NCBI RefSeq assembly: GCF_031143425.1
Contig: NC_090443.1
Location: 1,058,206,423-1,058,270,422 of the forward strand
Length of the DNA: 64,000 nucleotides
Source of the DNA: Pleurodeles waltl
Taxonomy: Eukaryota > Chordata > Amphibia > Caudata > Salamandridae
Direction of reading: 5' to 3'
Of the stretch, positions 24,778 through 34,608 are shown one piece after another. Position 1 is the first letter of the stretch, and the number at the start of each line of letters is the position of its first letter. The position numbers and the translations under genes were made by a program. The notes beneath the pieces are model-generated. The model searched no databases and had not been told where the DNA came from. It was given only the letters and a program-made list of their open reading frames with translations.

Positions 24778-25515
24778 CTGTGTGTGTGTGTGCACATGAC
24801 TGTGTGCGTGTGTGTGTGTTTCTGTGTGTGTGTGTGTGTATCTGTCTGTGTGTGTGTGCACATGACTATGTGTGAGTGTGTGTTTCTGTGTGTGTGTGTG
24901 TATCTGTGTGTGTTTGTGTGTATGACTGTGTGTGTGTGAGTGTGTGTTTCTGTGTGTGTGTGTGTGTGTATCTCTCTGTGTGTGTGTGCACATGACTGTG
25001 TGTGAGTGTGTGTTTCCGTGTGTGTGTGTGTGTGTATCTGTCTGTGTGTGTGTGTGCACATGACTGTGTGTGAGTGTGTGTTTCTGTGTGTGCGTGTGTG
25101 TATCTGTCTGTGTGTGTGTGCACATGACTGTGTGTGAGTGTGTGTGTGTGTGTGTATCTGTCTGTGTGTGTGTGTGCACATGACTGTGTGTGAGTGTGTG
25201 TTTCCGTGTGTGTGTATCTGTCTGTGTGTGTGTGTGCACATGACTGTGTGTGAGTGTGTGTTTCTGTGTGTGTGTGTGTATCTGTCTGTGTGTGTGTGTG
25301 TGCACATGACTGTGTGTGAGTGTGTGTTTCTGTGTGTGTGTGTGTGTGTATCTGTCTGTGTGTGTGCACATGACTGTGTGTGAGTGTGTGTTTCTGTGTG
25401 TGTGTATCTGTCTGTGTGTGTGTGTGTGCACATGACTGTGTGTGAGTGTGTGTTTCTGTGTGTGTTGTGTATCTGTCTGTGTGTGTGCACATGACTGTGT
25501 GTGTGTGTGTGGCTG
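24681..25515. repeat. TG-rich minisatellite, about 62-bp unit
   Basis: About thirteen units share GTGCACATGACTGTGTGTG, then AGTGTGTGTTTCTGTG, a TG run and TATCTGTCTGTG. Copy-to-copy length differences come from the TG runs. The long histidine/threonine-rich frames on the minus strand (24559-25579) are translations of this array. Confidence 0.95.
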
Positions 25516-26130
25516 CCCGTGTGTAGGATTCGGCTTTAATCAGCCTTTCTGGAGCTTCCAGATTACAGTTGTGTCGCAACTGGAGGGCAACTCAATATTG
25601 GAATATTCTGGGCTTGCATTTATTTTTTTGAGGTGTATTGTTTTATAGTTTTCTTCTGTTGAGAGCAGCTAAGTGTCATGTCACAACTAGGGGTGGGCGG
25701 AACTTGCAGCGTTCCAGAAAAAGTCAGTGAGACCGAGCAGAATTCCGCCAATGGGCAGAAAATATGCAGCTTTTGCTGCCCGTTTGCACCAGTAGAGCGG
25801 GAAGCAATGAAAATCAGCGCAAACTGCACCATGAGTTGTGCAAGAGCGCGTGGGCGTTCAAATTGAGTTTGCTGCAGCTCAAGTAGAAAATCTACTCACT
25901 TAGCAGCAAATCTACTTAAACAGAAGCCCTCTGACCGTGACTGCTCATGAACACCGGTGGCCGTCTGCGTTAGAAAATCACACTAGCGGACGACAAATCT
26001 CGCTGGCGTATTCTGGAGCCTTAAGGGAGAAAAATTCCGTCACACAGCAATTGGCGAATTTTGCCAGAACTCTGCATTAAAGAGTATCGTGGAGTGGCCA
26101 AAATTCAACAAATTCCATGGAATATTCCCC
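25516..26130. repeat. Dispersed repeat (plus copy)
   Basis: The part from about 25685 (GGGTGGGCGGAACTTGCAG) to about 25880 shares ordered blocks with the reverse complement of about 45230-45515: the GTGGGCGGAACTTGCAG start, a TGCTGCCC segment, and a GAGCGCGTGGGCGTTC-like segment. It resembles a dispersed salamander repeat, but I cannot assign a class. Confidence 0.45.
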
Positions 26131-27075
26131 TCCCCTCTTGTCACACAGAGTGTCCACTACAGATCTTGGAAGTGAAGCATGAGGGATGGTAATCCTGTAA
26201 TAAGTAGAAAGACAATCCAGGCACCTTATGAACAACCGAGGGAACAAATAGCCACTGGGACATCAAAATGTTGGAAGCTGACCTGAAAATACACCCGACA
26301 TGCAGCGGCAAACAAGCTGCAACCGGATCCAGGCACATGTCGAACAGAGTAAGAGGAGTAGTGCAGGTGTCAAACATCGCAACATGAGCAGCACTGGGAT
26401 TAACTACTGCCGCAACATAACCTAAGACCCTGCAGATGAGATTCCAGGCCACTCACACCCAGCGCTTGAAAGATGCAGGGGAGAGATCCTCCTGGTGCCC
26501 GAAACAGAGGCAGGAAGTCATGAACCCATGTGGCTTCAACGCCACCTCGGTTCTACATCCTTTTCTATGCTGGATCCTGTGGTTTTGAACTTTAGAGAGA
26601 TGTTACAAGAATCAGTTTGTAACTGTTGTATACACACAGATAGGAGACACTCAGCTGCATTGTATGCTCTTCAACATGTCTACATGGGTGGGTGGTAAAC
26701 TCCACTCCGCCGCGCAGATCGCAGAGTCTTTGAGAGCGGCAGGTTGATCTACTTTCATTTGCTGCCAAGTTTAATTACCATCCATCTAAACTGAGTGGTG
26801 AATACGTACCAATTATGGCAGATGCCGGTGATCTTACACTAATGGAAAAAAAAACCCGTGTGCTTCAGAGCTCCGTGGACACTTTTCCCAGCAGTGTAAA
26901 GAAAATAGCTCCAGGATAAACCTGACAAAAGCAATATGATTTTTGATAGGTCAATCCAAAGTCTTCCTGGGCATCTTGAAGCCCTGCAGATCACTTAAAT
27001 GACCACAGTTATTTGGTCACGCGGAACTAGAATGTCTTTAGGCATCTTTTTTTAGGAACATTTTTCTGATCAGAC
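26131..27075. other. Unclassified intergenic DNA
   Basis: Nothing was recognised. The minus frame 26141-26452 and plus frame 26495-26698 have no domain. Confidence 0.4.
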
Positions 27076-27163
27076 ATAGGACCTGATTTAGAACTCGGCG
27101 GATGGGTTAGTCTGTCACAACAGTGACTGATAACCCCTTTGCCGAAACCTAAATCCCAGATTT
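27076..27163. repeat. Small palindromic repeat
   Basis: Nested arms are visible: GATTTAGAACTCGGCG pairs imperfectly with GCCGAAACCTAAATC, and inside them GGGTTAGTCTGTCAC pairs with GTGACTGATAACCC around AACA. It looks like a compact MITE related to the fragment at 15945-16024 (shared GGCGGA and GTAAC/GTTAC-type blocks). Confidence 0.5.
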
Positions 27164-27189
27164 TTAGGTTACTTTAAGGATTCACTATT

Positions 27190-27513
27190 TTTGTGTTTTG
27201 GACTGCTAAAGTCATATTTTTAGTTGTGTTTTGTTTATTTTTACCATATTTGGTCTCGTTTCATTTAGATAAAATTGACTATTTTTCTAAACCTGTGTGG
27301 TGCCTATTTTGTCGTGTTTCACTGCATTACTGTGTGTGTTGGTACAAATGCTTTACACATTGCCTTTGGGTTAAGACTTTCTGGTCATGCCAAGCTACCA
27401 ATGGGGTAAGCGGGGGTTAACCGGATGTGTTTCTCTGTTGCCCTGACTAGAGCAAGGGTCCTTGCTTGGACAAGGGGCAACCTAACTGCCAACCAAAGAC
27501 CCCATTTCTAACA
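27190..27513 (-). mobile_element. TGTTAGA-family LTR, terminal fragment
   Basis: Read on the minus strand it starts TGTTAGAAATGGGGTC at 27513 and follows the first roughly 300 bases of the LTR at 29813 (GGCAGTTAGGTTGCCCC, CTTGGTAGCTTGGCA-like and GTGTAAAGCATTTGTACC blocks). It then stops near 27190, so only the terminal part remains. A TG-rich tract begins directly at its outer end. Confidence 0.7.
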
Positions 27514-27984
27514 ATATGTACGTGTGATTTTGCATATGAATGCAAAAAGTGCATCTGTGTTTGCCTGTGTCTATGTGTATTTGTGCATACATGTATGTAT
27601 TGTTTTCTGTGTGGGTGTCTATTAGTGTCTGTGTGTGTGCATACTGAATGCTTGTGAGTGTCAGTGTTGATTTGTGTCTGTGAGATTGTGTGTGTCTGTG
27701 AATGTGTTGTTGTTTTGTAGGAATGTGTTGTTTTTGTGTGTGTGTGTTTATATGTGTCTGTGTGTATGTGTCTGTGTATTGTTTTGTGTGTGTGCATGAG
27801 TGCATGCGTTGTTTTGAGTGTGTGTTGTTTTGTGTGTGTTTCTGTGTGTGTTCATATGTGCATCCATATGTTGTTTTGTGTGTGTGTTTGTGTGTGAATG
27901 TTCATTTTTGTGTGCATGTGTGTATGTGAATTTGTGCACATGTAAGGTGTTGTTTTGTGTAAGTGCAGGTGTGTGTGTGTCTAT
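27514..27984. repeat. TG-rich low-complexity tract, left part
   Basis: This is irregular TG-rich DNA with recurring TGTTGTTTTGTGTG motifs. The cysteine/valine-rich frames and their minus-strand counterparts are composition artefacts. Confidence 0.85.
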
Positions 27985-28578
27985 GGCCCTCATTATGAAT
28001 CTGGCAGTCCATGGACCGCCATACTCACGGTGGCGGGCGTACCGCCGTGGTAGTGGTGGTCCGCCCGCCCTATTACGACCGTGGTGAAAACGCCACGGTG
28101 GAAACGCCGCCACCGCCAGGCTCCCGCCACAAGGCAGCCTGGTGATGGCGGTGTTTCAGATCCGACAGGGCAGCGCTGCCTTGCGGATTATGAGTCCCAT
28201 TCCACCAGCCTTTCCCTGGAGGCTTACACCTTTACCCTGGGGGCCCCGGCACTGCCCATGCACTTGGCATGGGCAGTGCAGGGGCCCCCATTCACAGCCC
28301 GTCGTGCATTTCACTGGCTGAATTACAGGCAGTGAAATGCGTGACGGGTGCTGCTGCACCCGCCGCACTGCCACATTGGGGCCGGCTCCATTTGGAGCCG
28401 GCATCAAAGTTAAGGCCCTGTTTCCCGGTGGGCCAGCAGGCAGAAACCCTGTTTCCGCCCGCCGGCCCTGCAGTAACATCATTATAGAGCCGGCTGGGGC
28501 TTGGCCACGCTGACGGTCTTCTGTCGTCCGTCAGCGCGGCTGTTGACGGGATAACCAGCCGACATCATAATGAGGGCC
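27985..28578. mobile_element. Hairpin-chain MITE with TAT duplication
   Basis: The terminal inverted repeats are GGCCCTCATTATGA and TCATAATGAGGGCC, flanked on both sides by TAT (27982-27984 and 28579-28581). The interior is a chain of hairpins, including GCACTGCCCATGC near 28249, TGCATTTCACTG near 28305, GACGGGTG/CACCCG near 28343 and GCCGGCTCC near 28382. The order and kind of these hairpins match, in part, the central hairpins of 14170-14799. It sits inside TG-rich DNA that continues on both sides, which supports the boundaries. It has no coding capacity. The three-base duplication and ends suggest PIF/Harbinger-type mobilisation. Confidence 0.8.
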
Positions 28579-28732
28579 TATGTGTGTGTGTATTTGTGTG
28601 TGTCTGTGTGAGTGTGTGCGCACATGTTGTTGTTTTACATGAGTGTGTTGTTGTCTTGTGTGAGTGTGTACGTGTTGTTTTGCATGAGTGTATTGTTATT
28701 TTGTGTGTGTGCATTTGTGTGTGTGTTTGTTA
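28579..28732. repeat. TG-rich low-complexity tract, right part
   Basis: This continues the tract interrupted by the hairpin-chain element. Confidence 0.8.
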
Positions 28733-29719
28733 GACCTGACACGCTGAGGTAGTGGTTCCCCAAACTTTTTTCCTTTTTTCTAGGATGTTTTGCTGATTCT
28801 CTTTAAGTGGCCTACGAGCCCTAGGCACTTTCCCCCCTGTAAAGTACAGTGTGAAAGTGCACATGCCCTTCTCACATCTACTAGGAAGTGGTGCTAGCTA
28901 ATATGTGCACACTTGCACAACAGTGTTTTCATATGTACTGAGCCTGTAACAGCAGGCCTGTTCGGGTGCAGTTGTACCTTTTTGGTGATCCTCAGTTTCT
29001 GTCCAGCCTGCTCCTGCGTGATCTCACTGCCCATGAGAGCTGCTCTGCCCATGGGTTAACATGGGGAAACGTTTATAATGAATCCTTGCTGTGTTAGTGG
29101 ATTGCAGGGGAGCAGCCTCATGATGTTTACTATCGTTGGAATCACAATGACAAACCCCTTCTCATGGTAAACATGGTTTTGTCAATAATACCATAGAAAT
29201 GTGACTTATAGAAAGTGGGCATTGTGATGTTCTAAAAGTTATTTTTGTGTGTCTTTCAATTCATCATTTCATTCTACTGGAAGCGGGGTAAAGCACCTGT
29301 GTATTCCATGGCACCACTAAAGATAAAGATTTCCATTACACGGCACCATGGCAGACAAGGCTGAAATTTAGAGGAGAAGTCTGTGGTTCAAAGGGGACCC
29401 CTTTGAACCACCCCCAATGTCGAAGGCACACTTGAGTATAACGATGAGTACCACACTTCAGCAACTTAGAGATATGCTAGCAGGGACGTGGGACTGGTAT
29501 GCCTGGAGATTGCTAGTGCCAAGCCTTCAAAGTACTGCCTGCACCTATGGAGCGTATCGCTTCATTTTGGGGCGCTGCATGCGGAAACATCTTGTGTGTT
29601 CTGAGCGGATTCACTGGTTGCGGGACCCCACATGGCCCACTTTTGTTGAGTTTATTGCATTTCTCTCATGCAACATCTGACTGCATGCTCATTGTATTCA
29701 GGGCCTAAATAAGAGGTTG
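28733..29719. other. Unclassified intergenic DNA
   Basis: No feature was recognised. The 29417-29680 frame (87 codons) has no domain. Confidence 0.4.
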
Positions 29720-29812
29720 CAACCCTCGGAGGTGGGGGTGCATCCAGAGCAGTGCCACATTCTTCCTCATGTGGCACTTGCGTCTTTGTGTGCGACTCAA
29801 GTCATCACGCAC
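29720..29812. repeat. Degenerate ~90-bp tandem repeat, left flank
   Basis: This contains the same elements (GTGCCACATTC, TTGCGTCT, GACTCAAGTCATCACGCAC) as the units at 41207-41470. The two are parts of one array split by the LTR at 29813-41206. Confidence 0.6.
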
Positions 29813-31263
29813 TGTTAGAAATGGGGTCTTTGTTTGGCAGTCAAGTTACCCCCTTTCCAAGAAAGGATCCTCACTCTAGTCAGGGTAAAGGAGGATCACT
29901 CTTAGCTAACCCCGCTCACCCCCTTGGTAGCTTGGCACGAGCAGGCAGGCTTAACTTCAGAGTCTAGGTGTAAAGTACTTGTACCAACACACACAATAAC
30001 TCAGTGAAAACATGACAAAATGACACAACACAGGTTTAGAATAATAGGTAATATTTATCTAAAGAAAACAAGACCAAAACGACAAAAATCCACCATACCC
30101 AAGTCAAGTTATGAATTAAAAAGCAAACAGAGTCTTAAATCCTTTAGAAAGCAGTGCTAACACTGTTAGCATGCAAAAGTACCTGGGTAGCGTCAAAATA
30201 ACACCGCACAGGCAAGTGTGCGTTGGAAAAGGCCAGCGATGCCCCGATTTCTCACTCACAAGTGAGACCGTGCGTCGTTCCTCCTCCAGTCGGGTCGGCG
30301 TGCATCATTTTTCCTCTCCGCAAGAGAGCGATGCGTCGATCCGGACAGGCACCTCGGGTCTGGGCAGGCTCTGCGTTGTTTTTCCACACCCAGCGAGGTT
30401 TGCGTCAAAAATCCGGTTGCATGGTATCAGAAAACTGCAATATGTGGAGTTGCGAGGTTATCAGCCTCCGTTAGGGGGCGTTGCACGTCGTTACTCCATC
30501 CACGTGCGTTGATCTTTCAGCCGCGATGCAGGTGGAGCATTGATTTCAGCAGCGAAGCCAGCGCTGTGTCGTTTCTCAGCCACGTCTCGGAAGGTGAGTC
30601 GAAAATTTCCCCGCACGGCGGTCTGTGCGTGGATTTTCAATCTTGGTCTGCCAGCTTCACCTTTCAAGGGCCCAGGAACTGGATAGGGCACCACTTGGCA
30701 GGGCAGGAGTTTCAGCAGAGAGTCCAGGTGCTGGCAAGAGGCGTCTTTAATGGCCCTGAGACTTCAACAACAGGAGGCAAGCTTAAGACAAGCCCTTGGA
30801 GATTTCTTCACAAGCAGGAATGCACAACGAAGTCCAGTCTTTGTCCCCTTTCACAGGCAGAAGCAGCAACTGCAGGATAGCTCCACAAAGCACAGTCCCA
30901 GAAAGGGCAGCTCTTCTTCCTCAGCTCTTCAGCTTTTCTCCTTGGCATAGGTTCCTCTTGATTCCCAGAAGTGATCTAATTTTCAGGGGTTTGGGTGCCC
31001 TTCTTATACCCCTTTCTGCCTTTGCAGTAGGCCTACTTTAAACGAAAGTCTCTATTGTTTGTGAGATCCTGCCTTGCCCAGGCAAGGACCCAGACACACA
31101 CCAGAGGGTCGGAGACTGCATTGTGTGAGGGCAGGCACAGCCCTTTCAGGTGTGAGTGACCACTCCTCACCTCCCTCCCAGAACAGTTGGCCTATCAGGA
31201 TATGCAGGCTACACCCCGCCCCCTTTCTGTCACTGTCTAGAGGAGAGGTGCAAACAGCCCAAC
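29813..31263 (+). mobile_element. TGTTAGA-family solo LTR, left part
   Basis: The LTR starts TGTTAGAAATGGGGTC and is preceded by CGCAC (29808-29812), which recurs after the other end at 41207-41211. Without the gypsy insertion it measures about 2.23 kb. It has no internal retroviral region. Around 30170-30620 there are repeated CpG-rich GCGTCG/GCGTTG motifs, which are a family hallmark. The last five bases (CCAAC, 31259-31263) are the target duplication of the gypsy element. Confidence 0.8.
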
Positions 31264-31756
31264 TGTGAGAAAGTAGCCTCTTTCTAGCCTTGTTACCCCC
31301 ACTTTTGGCCTGTTTGTGAGTGTATGTCAGGGTGTTTTCACTGTCTCACTGGGATCCTGCTAGCCAGGGCCCAGTGCTCATAGTGAAAACCCTATGTTTT
31401 CAGTATGTTTGTTATGTGTCACTGGGACCCTGCTAGCCAGGACCCCAGTGCTCATAAGTTTGTGGCCTTTATGTATGTGTTCCCTGTGTGATGCCTAACT
31501 GTCTCACTGAGGATCTGCTAACCAGAACCTCAGTGGTTATGCTCTCTCATTTCTTTCAAATTGTCACTAACAGGCTAGTGACCAATTTTACTAATTTACA
31601 TTGGCTTACTGGAACACCCTTATAATTCCCTAGTATATGGTACTAAGGTGCCCAGGGTATTGGGGTTCCAGGAGACCCCTATGGGCTACAGCATTTCTTT
31701 TGCCACCCATAGGGAGCTCTGACAATTCTTACACATGCCTGCCACTGCAGCCTGAG

Positions 31757-31780
31757 TGAAATAACGTCCACGTTATTTCA
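31757..31780. promoter_or_regulatory. Perfect hairpin in LTR U3
   Basis: TGAAATAACGT and ACGTTATTTCA form 11-bp arms around CC. The same palindrome is present in the 3' LTR (about 37827) and in the minus-strand LTR near 59240. Its function is unknown. Confidence 0.6.
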
Positions 31781-31800
31781 CAGCCATTTACCACTGCACT

Positions 31801-31867
31801 TAAGTAACTTATAAGTCACCTATATGTCTAACCTTTACCTGGTAAAGGTTAGGTGCAAAGTTACTTA
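31801..31867. promoter_or_regulatory. Nested inverted repeats in LTR U3
   Basis: Outer arms TAAGTAACTT (31801-31810) and AAGTTACTTA (31858-31867) enclose inner arms CTAACCTTTACC (31828-31839) and GGTAAAGGTTAG (31841-31852) separated by one base. The arrangement is conserved in the 3' LTR and in the minus copy near 59150-59220. Confidence 0.6.
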
Positions 31868-31964
31868 GTGTGAGGGCACCCTGGCACTAGCCAAGGTGCC
31901 CCCACATTGTTCAGGGCAAATTCCTCGGACTTTGTGAGTGCGGGGACACCATTACACACGTGCA

Positions 31965-31992
31965 CTACATATAGGTCACTACCTATATGTAG
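31965..31992. promoter_or_regulatory. 12-bp inverted repeat in LTR U3
   Basis: CTACATATAGGT and ACCTATATGTAG are separated by CACT. The 3' LTR has the same repeat near 38035-38063 and the minus LTR has a diverged but still paired form near 59030-59055. Confidence 0.6.
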
Positions 31993-33061
31993 CTTCACAA
32001 TGGTAACTCCGAATATGGCCATGTAACATGTCTATGATCATGGAATTGCCCCCTCTATGCCATCCTGGCATAGTTGGCACAATCCTATGATCCCAGTGGT
32101 CTGTAGCACAGACCCTGGTACTGCCAAACTGCCTTTTCAGGGGTTTCACTGCTGCTGCTGCTGCCAACCCCTCAGACAGGTTTCTGCCCTCCTGGGGTCC
32201 AGCCAGGCTTGTCTCAGGATGGTAGAACAAAGGAATTCCTCTGAGAGAGGGTGTTACACTCTCTCCCTTTGGAAAATGGTGTGAAGGCAGGGTAGCCTCC
32301 CCCAGCCTCTGGAAATGCTTTCATGGGCACACATGGTGCCCATTTCTGCATAAGCCAGTCTACACCGGTTCAGGGACCCCTTAGCTCTGCTCTGGCGCGA
32401 AACTGGGCAAAGGAAAGGGGAGTGACCACTCCCCTGACCTGCACCTCCCCTGGGAGCTGCCCAGAGCTCCTCCAGTGTGCTCCAGACCTCTGCCATCTTG
32501 GAAACAGAGGTGCTGCTGGCACACTGGACTTCTCTGAGTGGCCAGGGCCAGCAGGTGACGTCAGAGACTCCTTCTGATAGGCTCCTTCAGGCGTTGCTAG
32601 CCTATCTTCTCTCCTAAGTAGCCAAACCCTCTTTTCTGGCTATTTAGGGTCTCTGCTTTGGGGAATTCCTTAGATAACGAATGCAAGAGCTCATCAGAGT
32701 TCCTCTGCATCTCTCTCTTCACCTTATGCCAAGGAATTGACTGCTGACCGCGCTGGAAGCCTGCAAAACTGCAACAAAGTAGCTAAGACGACTACTGAAA
32801 CTCTGTAACGCTGATCCTGCCGCCTTCTCGACTGTTTTCCTGGTGGTGCATGCTGTGGGGGTAGTCTGCCTCCTCTCTGCACTAGCAGCTCCGAAGAAAT
32901 CTCCCGTGGGCCGACGGAATCGTCCCCCTGCAACCGCAGGCACCAAGAACTGCATTACCGGTACCCTGGGTCTCCTCTCAGCACAACGAGCGAGGTCCCT
33001 TGATTCCAGCAACTCTGTCCAAGTGACTCCCACAGTCCAGTGACTCTTCAGACCAAGTTTG

Positions 33062-33074
33062 GTGGAGGTAAGTC
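33062..33074 (+). promoter_or_regulatory. Consensus 5' splice site inside the LTR
   Basis: GTGGAG followed by GTAAGTC is a near-ideal splice donor. It is preserved in the 3' LTR (near 39150), in the minus LTR (near 57941-57952) and, with one change (GTAAGAG), in the older minus LTR near 60870-60885. This suggests that transcripts are spliced from a leader in the LTR. The acceptor is not identified. Confidence 0.4.
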
Positions 33075-34087
33075 CTTGCCTCCCCACGCCAGACTGCATT
33101 GCTGGGAACCACAACTTTTGCAGCTACTCCGGCCTCTGTGCACTTCCGGTGGAAATCCTTTGTGCACAGCCAAGCCTGGGTCCACAGCACTCTAACCTGC
33201 ATTGCACGACTTTCTAAGTTGTCCTCTGGCGACGTGGGACTCCTTTGTGCAACTTCGGGTGAGCACCGTTTCATGCATCTTCGTAGTGCCTGTTCCGGCA
33301 CTTCTGCGGGTGTTGCCTGCTTCTGAGAGGGCTCTTTGTCTTGCTCGATGCCCCCTCTGTCCCCAGACGCAATTGGCAACATTCTGGTCTCTCCTGGGCC
33401 ACAGCTGCATCCAAAAACCCTAAGTGCACGATTTGCAGCTAGCAAGGCTTGTTTGCGGTCTTTTGGCGAAAAAATACTTCTGCACAACTCTCCACGGCGT
33501 GGGGGATCCATCCTCCAAAGGGGAAGTCTCTAGCCCTTGTCGTTCCTGCAGAATCCTCAGCTTCTACTGTCCAGTAGCAGCTTCTTTGCACCCACCATTG
33601 GCATTTCCTGGGCATCTGCCCATCTCCGACTTGCTTGTGACTTTTGGACTTGGTCCCCTTGTTTCACAGGTACCCTCGTTTGGAAATCCATCGTTGTTGC
33701 ATTGCTGGTTTGTGTCTTTCCTGCAGAATTCCCCTATCACGACTTCTATGTCCTTTGGGGAACTTTAGTGCACTTTGCACTCACTTTTCAGGGTCTTGGG
33801 GTGGGCTATTTTTCTAACCCTTACTATTTTCTAATAGTCCCAGCAACCCTCTACAAGGTCACATAGGTTTGGGGTCCATTCGTGGTTCGCATTCCACTTT
33901 TGGAGTATATGGTTTGTGTTGCCCCTATCACTATGTGTCCCCATTGCATCCTATTGTAACTATACATTGTTTGCACTGTTTTCTAATACTATTACTGCAT
34001 ATTTTGGTATTGTGTACACATATCTTGTGTATATTTGCTATCCTCATACTGAGGGTACTCACTGAGCTACTTTTGGCATATTGTCAT

Positions 34088-34110
34088 AAAAATAAAGTAC
34101 CTTTATTTTT
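34088..34110. terminator. Palindromic poly(A) signal of the LTR
   Basis: AAAAATAAAG and CTTTATTTTT form a hairpin around TAC, which puts an AATAAA signal on both strands (34091-34096 forward, 34102-34107 reverse). The structure is kept in the 3' LTR (AATAAA at 40179) and in the minus-strand copies near 56900 and 56625. Confidence 0.55.
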
Positions 34111-34336
34111 AGTATATCTGTATATTGTGTTTTCTTATGATATTGTGCAAGTGATACTAGTGGTACTGTAGGAGCTTCACTCGTCTCCTAGTTCAGCCTA
34201 AGCTGCTCTGCTAAGCTACCATTATCTATCAGCCTATGCTGCTAGACACCCTATACACTAATAAGGGATAACTGGGCCTGGTGCAAGGTGCAAGTACCCC
34301 TTGGTACTCACTACAAGCCAGTCCAGCCTCCTACAT

Positions 34337-34356
34337 TGGTTGTGTAGCGGTGGGAT
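34337..34356 (+). promoter_or_regulatory. Putative primer-binding site
   Basis: The sequence one base after the 5' LTR starts TGG and contains AGCGGTGGGAT, which is complementary to the ATCCCACCGCT near the 3' end of vertebrate tRNA-Leu as I recall it. The acceptor-end match beyond TGG is imperfect (TTGTGT in between), so the tRNA assignment is tentative. Confidence 0.45.
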
Positions 34357-34608
34357 AAGTGCTTTGAGACTACTTACCACTTTTGTCATTGTACTTTTCA
34401 TAAGAGAAAAATATACAAAACAAGTTCAGTGTGTGTACACATAGCTAAAAAGTTTTGCATTTCCTCTTTTCACTTCTTTCTAAAGGGCTGAAAAGTACCT
34501 CTAAACTTTCTAAAAGTTCTTAAAAAGTTTTAAAAGTATTTTCTGTCTTTCTAAAAAGTTGTGAAAAACTTTTTCTTCACTTTTTCTGTCACTTAAACAC
34601 TTTCTAAA

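Larger units (their letters stand above)
31264..34335 (+). mobile_element. 5' LTR of gypsy-type element (3.07 kb)
   Basis: It starts TGTGAGAAAG and ends CCTCCTACA, with the same ends as the 3' LTR at 37335. It is preceded by CCAAC, as the 3' LTR is followed by CCAAC (40423-40427). By eye the two LTRs differ at roughly two positions per hundred in their first kilobase, so the insertion is not very recent. The U3 part contains several perfect inverted repeats (31757-31780, 31801-31867, 31965-31992). A poly(A) signal lies at 34091-34096. Frames such as 33424-33866 lie within the LTR and carry no domain. At 3 kb this LTR is unusually long for Ty3/gypsy. Confidence 0.9.

Noticed and set aside
24559..25579. 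Histidine/threonine-rich frames up to 290 codons
   Set aside because: These are translations of the TG/CA minisatellite. No start context, domain or non-repeat part is present.
27513..27560. TG-rich DNA as the internal region of the TGTTAGA-family element
   Set aside because: No polypurine tract or primer-binding site lies at the LTR border, and complete solo LTRs elsewhere are flanked by other sequences.
33424..33866. Frames inside the gypsy LTR that recur in the 3' LTR
   Set aside because: They recur because the LTRs are duplicates. There is no domain, and the diverged minus-strand copies change the frames.
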